From: Deltaproteobacteria bacterium | GTDB lineage: Bacteria > Myxococcota_A > UBA9160 > SZUA-336 | DNA length: 34,667 bases | Reading direction: 5' to 3' | NCBI GenBank assembly: GCA_004356455.1 | Contig: SMWZ01000217.1 | Location: 1-34,667, forward strand | Part shown: piece by piece, positions 1 through 8,280 of the stretch | Layout of the letters: each line of letters starts with the position of its first letter | Numbering within the stretch: position 1 is the stretch's first letter | The notes under the pieces: generated by a model | The model's database searches: none | What the model saw: only the letters and a program-made list of their open reading frames with translations | What the model was told of the DNA's origin: nothing | Program-made: the position numbers and the translations under genes

Positions 1-85
1 CGACGTCGATGTGGAGGGTCTGCGACAGAAGCAGTACGGTGGCAGCGAGTGCGCAGACGGAGGTCAGGATAGCGCGACGTGTCAT
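1..85 (-). CDS. N-terminus of a secreted or membrane-anchored protein (partial)
   Basis: Only the first 28 codons are present; the gene runs off the left edge. It reads MTRRAILTSVCALAATVLL and continues LSQTLHIDV. Basic residues followed by a hydrophobic stretch (about residues 5-20) make a signal peptide or signal anchor. A good Shine-Dalgarno (GAGGA about 7 bases before the ATG, plus-strand 92-96) supports this start. It follows htrA on the same strand after about 91 bp, so it may be the last gene of the thi-htrA transcription unit or have its own promoter. The function cannot be told from this fragment. Confidence 0.6.
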   Translation of the reverse strand, partial: MTRRAILTSVCALAATVLLLSQTLHIDV

Positions 86-176
86 CGGATGATCCTCTGG
101 GCAAGTGTACACAACGGTCGCCCTGAGCGGGCATCGGGGTATTCGATGGGGGCCGCCAAAATCCGCACCGCTCTCC

Positions 177-1547
177 TCAGCTGCCGCCGGCGTTCGGCTC
201 GCTGCCGGAGTCGACATGCTTGTCGGAGGTGCGCGGCACGATCAGCACGAAACGCACGTTATCGCCGCGCCGCGCCTGGATCAGAAACGGGGTATCCGGA
301 GGCAGCGAACGCATCGCGTCGCGGAAGCTCTCGATCTCGGCGACCGGCTTCTGGTTGATCCGTTGAATCAGGTCGCCGGGTCCCAGGCCCGCCTCCTCGG
401 CCTCGGAGCCCCGCTCCACGAACGACACCAGCACGCCGTCTCGGGTCTCAAGCCGGTGCAGACGGAACAGCTTGGCCGTCACCTCCTGCACCGTGAATCC
501 GAAGTGGGTTTCCTCCTCGTCGGGGACCACCTTGGGCTGCACCCCGAGCCGGGCTTTCAGGGTCTCGCGGCTGCCCTGGCGCAGGACGTCGAGCCTGACC
601 TCCGTCCCCACCTTTGTGCGCGCGACCAGGCGCTGGAACGCGCCGATATCCTCGTCCTTCTCAGCCCGGAGCTCGTGCCCATCGAAGCGCAGCAGGATGT
701 CGCCGATCTCGAGCCCGGCCTCGGCAGCGGGGGAGTCGTCCAGGACTCCGTTGACGATTACGCCGTGGACCTCCCCGAGGTCCCAGTAGGTGGCCAGCTC
801 TCGGTCGAGGGGCTGAATGGCCACGCCGAGGTAGCCGCGCGCGATGTGGCCCTCCCCCAGCAGGTCCGCTACCACACGCTTGGCGGTGTTAATGGGAATG
901 GTAAAGCCGATGCCCCGTCCCTGGCCGCGCGAGTTGATGCCCAGAACCTCGCCCTGAAGGTTGATCAGTGGACCGCCCGAGGAGCCACGGTCGATCATGG
1001 CGTCGGTCTGGATGAAGTCGTTGAGCAGATTGTCGGTTCTGAGGTCTCGCCCCTTGCCCGAGATGATCCCGAGCGACACGGTGCCGTCCAGCCCGTAGGG
1101 GTTTCCGATCGCGATCACCCACTCCCCCACCCGGATCCGATCCGAGTCACCGAGCGGGGTGACCGGGAAGGGCTTTTCTCCCTCGCGGGGCGAGATTTTC
1201 AGAACGGCCAGGTCCGTCTGCTTGTCCATTCCGACCACCTTCGCCAGGTAGCGACCTGGCCGCCCGGGCACGATGACGCTGACCTTCTCGGCGCGCTCGA
1301 CCACGTGCTCGTTCGTGACCACCACCCCGTTGGGGTCCATCAGAAGCCCCGAGCCGGTCACCAGGTTGCGCCGGTTATTGAGCTTGACGGCCGCCTCGAT
1401 GTGAACCACGGAGGGCGTGACGCGCTCGCTCACCCGAATGATGCGGGCCTGGAGCTCGTCCAGCGCATCTTTTGCCTGGGCGGCAGGCATCAGCGTACAG
1501 CCCACCAGAGCGAGGTGAAGCGGAAGGGTCAGCAGGAATCGGGTCAT
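177..1547 (-). CDS. htrA: HtrA/DegP-family periplasmic serine protease with two PDZ domains
   Basis: A 456-residue trypsin-like protease of envelope protein quality control. The N-terminus is a secretion signal with a lipobox-like L-V-G-C (Cys17), so it may be a lipoprotein; an alternative signal-peptidase I site is AQA (residues 24-26). The catalytic triad is visible: His81 (TNEHVV), Asp112 (TDLAVLK) and Ser190 in GSSGGP, where most relatives have GNSGGP. PDZ1 spans about 237-330 (GYLGV start) and PDZ2 about 345-440; the length fits DegP/DegQ. The ATG overlaps the stop of the upstream tenI/thiE gene in an ATGA junction, so it is translationally coupled to thiamin-thiazole genes, an unexpected partner. 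Family assignment is secure; lipidation is inferred. Confidence 0.93.
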   Translation of the reverse strand: MTRFLLTLPLHLALVGCTLMPAAQAKDALDELQARIIRVSERVTPSVVHIEAAVKLNNRRNLVTGSGLLMDPNGVVVTNEHVVERAEKVSVIVPGRPGRYLAKVVGMDKQTDLAVLKISPREGEKPFPVTPLGDSDRIRVGEWVIAIGNPYGLDGTVSLGIISGKGRDLRTDNLLNDFIQTDAMIDRGSSGGPLINLQGEVLGINSRGQGRGIGFTIPINTAKRVVADLLGEGHIARGYLGVAIQPLDRELATYWDLGEVHGVIVNGVLDDSPAAEAGLEIGDILLRFDGHELRAEKDEDIGAFQRLVARTKVGTEVRLDVLRQGSRETLKARLGVQPKVVPDEEETHFGFTVQEVTAKLFRLHRLETRDGVLVSFVERGSEAEEAGLGPGDLIQRINQKPVAEIESFRDAMRSLPPDTPFLIQARRGDNVRFVLIVPRTSDKHVDSGSEPNAGGS

Positions 1548-2167
1548 TGGCTGTTCTCCAAGATTGCGTTTCGGAACTCCGTCGCTGCCAGCTCCACGTC
1601 GGCGGCGGCCCCGATGGCCGTCACCGCCGCGACTCCCCAGGCGCCGGCCTCCAGCACCTCACGGGTCCGGGCTGGCGTCAGACCCCCCAGGGCGAGGACG
1701 GGCACGCCGAGCCCCCGGACCGCCTGCGCCAGCCAGACCAGGCCCCGTCCCGGGGCCCCGGGCTTGGAGCTCGTGGGATAGATCGGCGAGAGCGTGACAT
1801 AGCTTGCCCCCTCTTTCTCGGCGCGGCGAGCCTCGGGCCCCGAGTGGGCCGAGTAGCCGATCAGCGCGTCGGGACCCAGCCAGGCACGCGCCTCGCGCAC
1901 GGGAATGGCATCGGCCGCCAGCTGCACCCCATCGAGCGCATAGGCGCGGGCCAGGTCCAGTCGGCGGCCGATCACCAGCTTCAAGCCTTGCTCTCGCAGG
2001 GGGAGCAGCGTCTCCAGCAGCGCCCCGAGGGCCTTTTTCGGCAGCGTCCTCTCGCGCAGGATGACGAGCTCGACCCCGCCCTGACGTGCGCGCCGCACGA
2101 CCTCCGCCAGCGGGCGCCCCGCCGTTCCGCGGCGCGTGTCCGTGATGAAGCAAAGACGCGGAGTCAC
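1544..2167 (-). CDS. ThiE/TenI-family protein, possibly thiazole tautomerase rather than TMP synthase
   Basis: A 207-residue TIM-barrel protein of the thiamin phosphate synthase/TenI superfamily. The GTG start at 2167 forms a GTGA overlap with the thiG stop and gives normal family length; the longer in-frame upstream reading is low-complexity and overlaps thiG. Recognisable motifs are FITD (residues 7-10), ILRER (37-40 region), DGVQL (79-83), IGYSAHS (103-109), [11 protein letters not shown] (127-137) and a late GG (161-162). ThiE normally has V-Q-L-R-E-K and an N-D pair before the D-G-V-H segment. Here the Gln and Lys are changed, and the N-D pair, one of whose residues binds Mg-pyrophosphate, is R-R (about 68-69). 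With thiG and thiS beside it, a TenI-type aromatizing tautomerase acting on the ThiG product is at least as likely as true TMP synthase. Confidence 0.78.
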   Translation of the reverse strand: MTPRLCFITDTRRGTAGRPLAEVVRRARQGGVELVILRERTLPKKALGALLETLLPLREQGLKLVIGRRLDLARAYALDGVQLAADAIPVREARAWLGPDALIGYSAHSGPEARRAEKEGASYVTLSPIYPTSSKPGAPGRGLVWLAQAVRGLGVPVLALGGLTPARTREVLEAGAWGVAAVTAIGAAADVELAATEFRNAILENSQ

Positions 2168-2943
2168 CGGACCTCGATCAGGCTCTCCTCCGGGCTCGAC
2201 GCCTGTGCGTAGAGACGGCGTGGCATGCGCCCCGCCTCGTAGGCCAGGCGCCCCGCCTCCACCGCCAGGCGCATCGCGTGGGCCATTTTGATCGGGTCCT
2301 TGGCCGCTGCGATGCCTGTGTTCATGAGCACCGCCGTGCAACCGAGCTCCATGGCGATGGCTGCATCCGAGGCGGTACCGACCCCGGCGTCGACGATGAC
2401 CGGCACCTCGACGCTCTCGAGGATGATGCGGATGTTGATGGGGTTACGAATTCCCAGCCCCGACCCGATGGGGGCGGCCAGGGGCATCACCGCCGCGCAG
2501 CCGATCTGCTCAAGCTGCTGGCACGCCACTGGATCGTCGCTGATATAGGGCAGCACGCAGAACTCCTCCTCGACCAGGATGCGAGCCGCTTCCAGCGTCG
2601 CAGTGGTGTCGGGGAAGAGCGTTTGCTTATCGCCGATGACCTCGAGCTTCACCAGCGGCGTTCCCAGAAGCTCGCGTCCCAGCTGCGCCGTGGTCACGGC
2701 TTCCTTGACGGTAAAACACCCTGCGGTGTTGGGCAGGAGCCGGAAGCGATCCGGCGGGATATGATCCAGCAGGGAGCCGGCGCCGCGCTCCCGCAGGTTG
2801 ACGCGCCGCACCGCTATCGTGACCATCTCGGCCCCGCTGGCGTCGAGGGCGCGGCGGTTCTCTTCGAACGAGCTGTACTTTCCCGTCCCGATGATGAGTC
2901 GAGACTCGAGCTCGATGTCGCCGAGCCGATAGCTTCCGGACAT
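2164..2943 (-). CDS. thiG: Thiazole synthase ThiG
   Basis: A 259-residue (beta/alpha)8 enzyme that builds the thiazole phosphate ring of thiamin from deoxyxylulose 5-phosphate, dehydroglycine and ThiS-thiocarboxylate sulfur. Hallmark segments are all present: IGTGKY (18-23), AVRRVN (44-49), LLPNTAGC (69-76), LVKLEVIGD (97-105) with the Schiff-base lysine Lys99, [23 protein letters not shown] and [14 protein letters not shown]. The ATG at 2943 overlaps the thiS stop by one base (TGATG); an in-frame TTG one codon earlier is a less likely start. It lies between its sulfur carrier ThiS and the TenI/ThiE-like protein, as in classical thi operons. No ThiF or ThiO/ThiH is visible in the window. Confidence 0.96.
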   Translation of the reverse strand: MSGSYRLGDIELESRLIIGTGKYSSFEENRRALDASGAEMVTIAVRRVNLRERGAGSLLDHIPPDRFRLLPNTAGCFTVKEAVTTAQLGRELLGTPLVKLEVIGDKQTLFPDTTATLEAARILVEEEFCVLPYISDDPVACQQLEQIGCAAVMPLAAPIGSGLGIRNPINIRIILESVEVPVIVDAGVGTASDAAIAMELGCTAVLMNTGIAAAKDPIKMAHAMRLAVEAGRLAYEAGRMPRRLYAQASSPEESLIEVR

Positions 2944-3143
2944 CAACCCCCTCCGACGGCCTGGATGACCTCGATACGATCGCCCTCGTGGATCTCGTAC
3001 AGCTCAAACCGAGACCTCGGCACTACCATTTCGTTGACAGCGACGGCTACACGGCGCTTTTGAAGCTCGAAGCGCTCCAGCAAGGTGCTCAGGTTGAGCG
3101 GACCCTGAACCCGTGTGACCTCACCGTTTAGCTCGAACTGCAT
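2943..3143 (-). CDS. thiS: Sulfur carrier protein ThiS
   Basis: A 66-residue ubiquitin-like sulfur carrier. The protein ends in V-G-G-G, giving the C-terminal Gly-Gly that is adenylylated and converted to thiocarboxylate. The beta-grasp pattern is typical: MQFELNGE at the start, [13 protein letters not shown] in the middle and [14 protein letters not shown] at the end. It is the first gene of a minus-strand unit with thiG, tenI/thiE and htrA. No TPP riboswitch signature (CUGAGA and partner elements) is visible in the 113 bp upstream, so thiamin control, if present, uses something else. Confidence 0.94.
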   Translation of the reverse strand: MQFELNGEVTRVQGPLNLSTLLERFELQKRRVAVAVNEMVVPRSRFELYEIHEGDRIEVIQAVGGG

Positions 3144-3256
3144 ACTTTTGTGACGGTAGGGTACGGGCTCGCCGGCTGCAACGCGGCGAGGCCGGCGGCG
3201 ATTTCGGCGACGCCGCTTGCCGATAGGTGGGTAGAGGCGTAGGAAAGCGAGCTAAG
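3144..3256. promoter_or_regulatory. Divergent intergenic region between thiS (minus) and alr (plus)
   Basis: These 113 bases separate divergent starts, so they should hold promoters for both directions. A 7-bp stem (CTCGCCG at 3168-3174 with CGGCGAG at 3184-3190) lies in what would be the thiS leader. No TPP-riboswitch core and no convincing -35/-10 pair was recognised in this GC-rich stretch. Confidence 0.4.
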
Positions 3257-4405
3257 ATGATGGCTGTGGGGGCGGGTGTCGCCGGCAGGCCCACCTGGGC
3301 CGAGATCGATCTGCGCGCGTTGCACAGCAACCTTGCCTGGGTTCGGCGGCACGCGGGCGAGCGGCGCGTGCTCGCCGTGGTCAAGGCCGACGCGTACGGT
3401 CACGGCGCGGTGGCGGTGTCCCGCGCGCTGGTGGCGGCCGGCTGCGAAGCGCTTGCCGTTACCAGCGTGGAGGAGGCGAGGCCGCTGCGCGGGGCGGGCC
3501 TCGACGTTCCGCTGCTCCTGCTCCAGGGGCTGCATGCCCCCGAGGAGGCGGACGAAGCGCTTCGTCTCGACCTCGTTCCGGCTGTCGGCCGACTGGATGC
3601 GCTGGATTCACTGGAGGCGGCGGCAGAGCGCGCCGGCCGCTGCTTCGCGCTGCAGCTCAAGGTCGATACGGGCATGGCGCGCCTGGGGCTCGCGCTCGAT
3701 CAGGTGACCCCCGCGCTCGAGCGTCTCACAAAGAGTGACCGGCTCGAGCTCGTGGGGCTGATGAGCCATCTGGCGGATGCGGACGACCTCGCCTCCGGCA
3801 CGCCCTCCGCCCAACGAGCGCGCTTCTCGGCGGTGCTGGCGCAGGTTCGCGCTGCGGGCTTCGCGCCGGCGTGGATTCACCTGGATAACTCCGCCGGCCT
3901 GGCCCATGGGCCAACGTCGGAGACGACCGCGGTTCGGGTCGGGCTGCTGCTCTACGGCGCGGATCCAACCCTCGAAGGCGGGTTTGGTCTCGACCCCGTC
4001 ATGAACCTCTATACGCGCGTCTTGCACGCCAAGAACGTTCCCAAGGGAACGCGCGTGGGATATGGCGGCTGCTTCGAGGCATCCGAGCCCACCCGCATCT
4101 TGACGCTGCCAATCGGCTACGCGGATGGACTCCCGCGCGCCGCCGGCGGCCGCTTCTCGGTGGGTGTTCGTGGTCGGCGTGTGCCACTCGTGGGTCGCGT
4201 TTCGATGGACCTCGCAGCGGTCGATGTGGGACCGGCCTGCGATGTAGAAGTCGGGGAAGAAATCCTCGTTTTTGGCCGAAGAAAGGAACTCGTGATCCCG
4301 GTGGAGGAGCTGGCTTCAGCCGTGGGCACGATTCCGTACGAGATACTGGTTGGAGTCGGGCCCCGAGTTCCTCGGATCTATGTGGGTTCGTATGGCGTGG
4401 ATTAG
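3257..4405 (+). CDS. alr: Alanine racemase
   Basis: A 382-residue PLP enzyme that interconverts L- and D-alanine for peptidoglycan synthesis. The PLP lysine is Lys43 in VVKADAYGHG and the second catalytic base Tyr268 is in RVGYGG. Other family segments are KVDTGMARLG (134-143), WIHLDNSAG (205-213), IGYADGLPR and the VSMDL block. The ATG at 3257 (a second ATG follows at 3260) is chosen because the TWAEIDL start of the fold begins at about residue 13. An AGGA lies 12 bases upstream, a loose fit, and an extension to 3227 is possible but unsupported. The 3' end overlaps mlaE by 14 bp. Confidence 0.95.
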   Translation: MMAVGAGVAGRPTWAEIDLRALHSNLAWVRRHAGERRVLAVVKADAYGHGAVAVSRALVAAGCEALAVTSVEEARPLRGAGLDVPLLLLQGLHAPEEADEALRLDLVPAVGRLDALDSLEAAAERAGRCFALQLKVDTGMARLGLALDQVTPALERLTKSDRLELVGLMSHLADADDLASGTPSAQRARFSAVLAQVRAAGFAPAWIHLDNSAGLAHGPTSETTAVRVGLLLYGADPTLEGGFGLDPVMNLYTRVLHAKNVPKGTRVGYGGCFEASEPTRILTLPIGYADGLPRAAGGRFSVGVRGRRVPLVGRVSMDLAAVDVGPACDVEVGEEILVFGRRKELVIPVEELASAVGTIPYEILVGVGPRVPRIYVGSYGVD

Positions 4406-5159
4406 CTCGATTGGCCGCTACGGCGTAGATAGCGTCGCCCGCTACGGGCGCGTGCTGCTCATGTTGGTGGACACCGTGCGCTGCACACCGCAGCGGCCGC
4501 TTCGCTTTCACCTCTTCCTCCACCAATGTCTCCATGTGGGCGTCTATTCCGTGCCCGTCGTGCTGGTCACGGGCGCTTTCACCGGCGCGGTTCTGGCGCT
4601 GCAGACCGCCAGCGCCTTTCGCCTCTTCGGCGCCGAGAACCTGGTGGCCACCGTGGTGGCCCTCTCCATGACCCGTGAGCTCGGCCCGGTTCTCACCGGG
4701 ATCATGGTGGCGGGACGGGTCGGCAGCGCCATGGCCGCCGAGCTCGGCACCATGCGCGTAACGGAGCAGATCGATGCGCTCCACACCCTGGCTACGAACC
4801 CCGTGAAGTATCTCATCGTGCCGCGCGTTTGGGCGGCAACCGTAATGCTGCCGTGCCTCGTCATCTTCTCCGACCTGCTCGGCATCATGGCGGGCCGCTT
4901 CATCATGGTCGATGTGCTGGGGAACAGCCCGGTGGCGTACTACAAGCGGACGGTCCAGTTCCTGGACTTCGAGGATATCCAAATCGGTCTCATCAAAGCC
5001 GCGCTCTTCGGTCTGAGCCTCGCGCTGATTGGCTGCTATCAGGGGTACTCGGTTCGCGGAGGCGCACGCGAGGTTGGCTTCGCGGTAAACCGCGCGGTCG
5101 TCTCTTCGATCGGGATGATCTTTGTCATCAACTACCTGGTGACGGCGTACTTTTTCTGA
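4392..5159 (+). CDS. mlaE: MlaE-type permease of an MCE/Mla lipid ABC transporter
   Basis: A 255-residue inner-membrane permease of the phospholipid/MCE transport system. The signature permease block is intact: SMTRELGPVLTGIMVAGRVG followed by SAMAAELGTM, then EQIDAL and NPVKYLIVPR. Hydrophobic segments near 50-70, 95-115, 150-175, 200-220 and the C-terminus fit the usual five to six helices. The ATG at 4392 starts just before the conserved core and lies inside the end of alr; an ATG at 4380 is an alternative. The stop overlaps the mlaF start by one base, so the two are probably translated together. Confidence 0.93.
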   Translation: MAWISSIGRYGVDSVARYGRVLLMLVDTVRCTPQRPLRFHLFLHQCLHVGVYSVPVVLVTGAFTGAVLALQTASAFRLFGAENLVATVVALSMTRELGPVLTGIMVAGRVGSAMAAELGTMRVTEQIDALHTLATNPVKYLIVPRVWAATVMLPCLVIFSDLLGIMAGRFIMVDVLGNSPVAYYKRTVQFLDFEDIQIGLIKAALFGLSLALIGCYQGYSVRGGAREVGFAVNRAVVSSIGMIFVINYLVTAYFF

Positions 5160-5962
5160 TGGCGGACGCAGCACGAGCGGAAATCATCAATGGCAGCGGA
5201 ACCATACGCTTGGACAACGTATGGACGCGCTTCGGCGGGGAGGAGTCCTGGATCCATCGTGGTCTCTCGTTCGACGTCCGTGTGGGCGAGAGCTTCGTGA
5301 TCATCGGCGGCAGCGGCGCGGGAAAATCGGTGCTCGTCAAGCTTCTGATCGGGCTGCTGGCGCCGGAGCGCGGCAACGTCATCGTGGACGGCATCGACAT
5401 CCCGCACGCGACCAAGGGCGATCTCTATCGCACCATGAAGCACATTGGGGTGCTGTTCCAATTCGGAGCGCTATTCGATTCCCTCACGATCTGGGAGAAC
5501 GTCACGTTCGGACTCCAGGATCGAGGACTGTCGGACCGGGAGCTGCGCCGCATCGCCACCGAGAAGCTCAAGATGGTGGGGTTACGGGGTGTGGAGGACA
5601 GGCTTCCCAGCCAGCTCTCGGGCGGAATGCGCAAGCGCGTGGGGCTGGCCCGCGCCATCGCCTACGAGCCCGACATCTTGATCTGTGACGAGCCCACCAG
5701 CGGCCTGGACCCGGTCATGTCCGACACCATCAGCGAGCTGATCCTTCAGATGAAGGAACGGCTTGGTGTCACCACTTTGACGATCACGCATGACATGACC
5801 TCCGCGTACAAGATTGGTGATCGGATCGGCATGCTCTACGAGGGGCGCATCCTCGCATGCGGCACACCCGAGGAGATTCGAACCAGCTCCGATCCGATCG
5901 TGCGGCAGTTCATCGAGGGCCGGGCACTCGGGCCCATGAGTATCGGGGGGGAGGAAGCATGA
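5159..5962 (+). CDS. mlaF: MlaF-type ATPase of the MCE/Mla lipid ABC transporter
   Basis: A 267-residue cytoplasmic ABC ATPase that powers the MlaE permease. Walker A is GGSGAGKS (50-57), the Q-loop region contains GVLFQFGALFDSLT, the signature is LSGGMRKRVGLARA, Walker B is ILICDEPTSGLDP and the H-loop is TITHDM. The methionine after LSGG and the FGALFDSLTIWENV segment are characteristic of MlaF/Mkl rather than other importers. Its ATG overlaps the mlaE stop (TGATG), and mlaD follows after 13 bases. Confidence 0.95.
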   Translation: MADAARAEIINGSGTIRLDNVWTRFGGEESWIHRGLSFDVRVGESFVIIGGSGAGKSVLVKLLIGLLAPERGNVIVDGIDIPHATKGDLYRTMKHIGVLFQFGALFDSLTIWENVTFGLQDRGLSDRELRRIATEKLKMVGLRGVEDRLPSQLSGGMRKRVGLARAIAYEPDILICDEPTSGLDPVMSDTISELILQMKERLGVTTLTITHDMTSAYKIGDRIGMLYEGRILACGTPEEIRTSSDPIVRQFIEGRALGPMSIGGEEA

Positions 5963-5975
5963 GGGAGTCGGTGCC

Positions 5976-6896
5976 ATGAAGCGAAGTCACCTGGATTTGT
6001 TCGTCGGCCTGTTCGTCCTCTCCGCCTTGGCGCTGCTGATGTGGAGCACGATGCGGATCGGGGCTCTGCCGGGGCTCTTCGCGAAGGAGGGGCGCATGTT
6101 CCTGGCGCGTTTCGACAACGTGGGCGGTCTCGACCTCGAGACCGACGTGCTGGTCGCGGGCGTTCCCGTCGGAAAGGTGGCGAAGATCGAGCTCGTGGGT
6201 CACGACGCCCGCGTGACCCTACGGATCGAGGATCCTCAGCTCCAGATCCCGATCGATTCGGTCGTCGCCATCCGCTCGCGCGGGCTGCTCGGCGAGCGCG
6301 TGCTCGAGATTCTTCTCGGCGATTCGGAGCAGAGGCTGGTCTCTGGAGGTGCCTTCACCCGCACCCAGGCTGCCGCGGACATCGACCTCCTGATCGAGCG
6401 AGCGACCCAGGTGGCCGGGGACATCCAGGAGATCTCGGCCACCTTCCGCAACGTGCTCGGTGGCCCCGATGGTGAGGAGGCCCTGCAGGAGGTGCTCTCG
6501 AACATTCGTTCGGTGAGCTGGGACCTGCGCCGCGTCGTCGAGACCAACGAGGCGGGGGTCGAGCGCATCGTGAAGAACCTGGATGCGTTCTCCAGCGACG
6601 TGGCTGGGCTCACCCGGAACAACCGCGAGGGGATCGACGAGCTGGTGCAGGGTCTGCGCACGGCGTCGCGCAAGCTGAACCGTGCACTGGACAGTCTGGC
6701 GAACCTCTCGGGCAAGGTGGAACGCGGCGAGGGCACCGTGGGCAAGCTCCTGACCGATGACGCTATCTACCAGGAGCTGGATGCGACGCTGACGGATGCG
6801 CGCGCGACCCTGCGCGAGGTGCGGCGCGCCGCCGAGGAGGCACAGGAGCAGATCCCGGCGACCATTCTGACCACGATCTTCGGGTCGCTCTTCTGA
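5976..6896 (+). CDS. mlaD: MlaD-type MCE-domain substrate-binding protein
   Basis: A 306-residue inner-membrane-anchored periplasmic protein that forms the MCE ring of the lipid transporter. One N-terminal helix (about 8-24) is followed by a single MCE domain (about 37-115) with DNVGGLDLETDVLVAGVPVGKV and the RSRGLLGERVLEI strand pair. The remainder (about 125-300) is a long amphipathic, mostly alpha-helical tail with heptad character and the segment GEGTVGKLLTDDAIY, common in single-MCE proteins outside Enterobacteria. GGGAG-type Shine-Dalgarno sequence lies just upstream. No MlaB or MlaC gene is present next to it. Confidence 0.92.
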   Translation: MKRSHLDLFVGLFVLSALALLMWSTMRIGALPGLFAKEGRMFLARFDNVGGLDLETDVLVAGVPVGKVAKIELVGHDARVTLRIEDPQLQIPIDSVVAIRSRGLLGERVLEILLGDSEQRLVSGGAFTRTQAAADIDLLIERATQVAGDIQEISATFRNVLGGPDGEEALQEVLSNIRSVSWDLRRVVETNEAGVERIVKNLDAFSSDVAGLTRNNREGIDELVQGLRTASRKLNRALDSLANLSGKVERGEGTVGKLLTDDAIYQELDATLTDARATLREVRRAAEEAQEQIPATILTTIFGSLF

Positions 6897-6898
6897 GG

Positions 6899-8257
6899 GT
6901 GAGGCCGCTGGACGCGCGACTTCGGTCCGCTTTCGTGCTCGTTTGCGCTGCGCTCACGGGGTGTGTGGGGATCGCGGGGCCAGCGGAGGAGAATCCCTTC
7001 CGCCTCGGGCTCTGGCCGCTCTACACCTCCGATGCGCGTACCTGGGCCGGTGTGCGGGAGACGCGGACCCTGGGGCCGTTCCTGCACTGGGAGGACCAGG
7101 CGGATCAGCGCTTCTTCGAGGCGCGGCCCGTGTACTCCTCGATCCGGGCCGAACGCGACTGGCGTTGGGACCTCCTCTATCCCATCGCCGCGCACCGGGT
7201 GCAGCCCGATGTCCGGCAGACCTGGCTCTTGCTGCTGGTGCGGAGCCGCGCGGACCTGCTGCGGGAAACGAGGCAGACGAACATCGGCCTGGGATTCAGC
7301 GGCCGCACGCAGCAGGGCAAGCGTTACGGCGGGGTGTTCCCGCTCATGGGCCACTTCCTGGAGCGCTTCGGCTTCGATCGTATCCAGTTTTTCTTGTGGC
7401 CGCTCTTCGCGCGAGCGACACGGGGAGGCTACACCGAGACGCAGATCCTGTGGCCGATCTTCAAGTTCGGGAGGGGCGAGGGGCGCTGGAAGCTGAGCGT
7501 ATGGCCGCTCTTCGGTCTCAAGATACGTGAGGGTGTCTACAAGAGGTACTTCTTTCTCTGGCCCTTCATCTTCCGCGCGCATGAACGGCTCGATGGGCGC
7601 TACCCGCGTCACTCGCTCTTCATCCTTCCGTTCTACGGGCGGCGTGACGCGGGACCGTTCGCATCTCGCTTCTACCTGCTGCCGCTCTACATGAAGCAAT
7701 GGGATCGGCGGAATCCCGAGATCCAACGGCTCAGCCTTTTCTGGCCCATCTACAACCGCGGACGCGAGGCCGACGGCCGAGAATACTGGTCGCTGCAGCC
7801 GTTCTACGCCCAGAGCCGTAGCAAGCAGGCGCGTAAGACCAGCGTGCTGCTCGGGCTCGCAGGGCGCTCCGAGTCGCACTCGGACACGGTCGAGGAGCGC
7901 CAGAGCCATGCCTTCTGGGTGAATCGCTGGGGTACGCGCAAGGAGTCAGGCGTGGAGACGCGCTACGCCAACCTCTGGCCCTTCTACCGCTCCTTGCACA
8001 TTCAGCGAGAGGACGGCAGTGAGATCGGCTTCGTGCGCTGGCCCTACCTCCTGCCGATGCGTGGACTCGAGCCCGACGGCTGGGACCGGCACTACAACAA
8101 GCTCTTCGAGCTCTACGGTGCACGTTGGCAGGATGGAGAGCGACGCAGCTCGCTCCTGTTCGGGCTGCGCGAGGTCCGCCGGGTGCGAGACTTGGTCTGG
8201 GAGAGCTGGGGAGGCTTCATCCACCTCCGTCGGCAAGCGGCGGTTGACCTGAACTGA
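6899..8257 (+). CDS. Lipoprotein with many W-P-aromatic repeats, encoded directly after mlaD
   Basis: A 452-residue protein I do not recognise by name. The GTG start lies 2 bases after the mlaD stop. The N-terminus is a lipoprotein signal with lipobox L-T-G-C (Cys22); the residue after Cys is Val, not Asp, so the outer membrane is the expected destination. The mature part repeats a short motif of the form hydrophobic-x-W/x-P-hydrophobic-aromatic about every 25-40 residues: LWPLY, LYPIA, VFPLM, LWPLF, LWPIF, VWPLF, LWPFI, ILPFY, LLPLY, FWPIY, LQPFY, LWPFY, LLPMR. Strand-turn alternation suggests an antiparallel beta structure or beta-solenoid. Context suggests it is the outer-membrane or periplasmic partner of this Mla system, filling the place of MlaA/MlaC. 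That role is inference only. Confidence 0.85.
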   Translation: MRPLDARLRSAFVLVCAALTGCVGIAGPAEENPFRLGLWPLYTSDARTWAGVRETRTLGPFLHWEDQADQRFFEARPVYSSIRAERDWRWDLLYPIAAHRVQPDVRQTWLLLLVRSRADLLRETRQTNIGLGFSGRTQQGKRYGGVFPLMGHFLERFGFDRIQFFLWPLFARATRGGYTETQILWPIFKFGRGEGRWKLSVWPLFGLKIREGVYKRYFFLWPFIFRAHERLDGRYPRHSLFILPFYGRRDAGPFASRFYLLPLYMKQWDRRNPEIQRLSLFWPIYNRGREADGREYWSLQPFYAQSRSKQARKTSVLLGLAGRSESHSDTVEERQSHAFWVNRWGTRKESGVETRYANLWPFYRSLHIQREDGSEIGFVRWPYLLPMRGLEPDGWDRHYNKLFELYGARWQDGERRSSLLFGLREVRRVRDLVWESWGGFIHLRRQAAVDLN

Positions 8258-8280
8258 GCGCGGCTGTATACCCCGCGCCG

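Noticed and set aside
105-1781. Long plus-strand ORF of 558 codons opposite htrA
   Set aside because: It is a GC-rich antisense shadow: the minus strand encodes a complete HtrA with catalytic triad, and the plus frame has no recognisable motifs.
3144-3226. Possible TPP riboswitch or copy of the palindromic repeat in the thiS leader
   Set aside because: No CUGAGA-type core; CTATCGGCAAGC on the minus strand matches only part of the repeat and the rest diverges.
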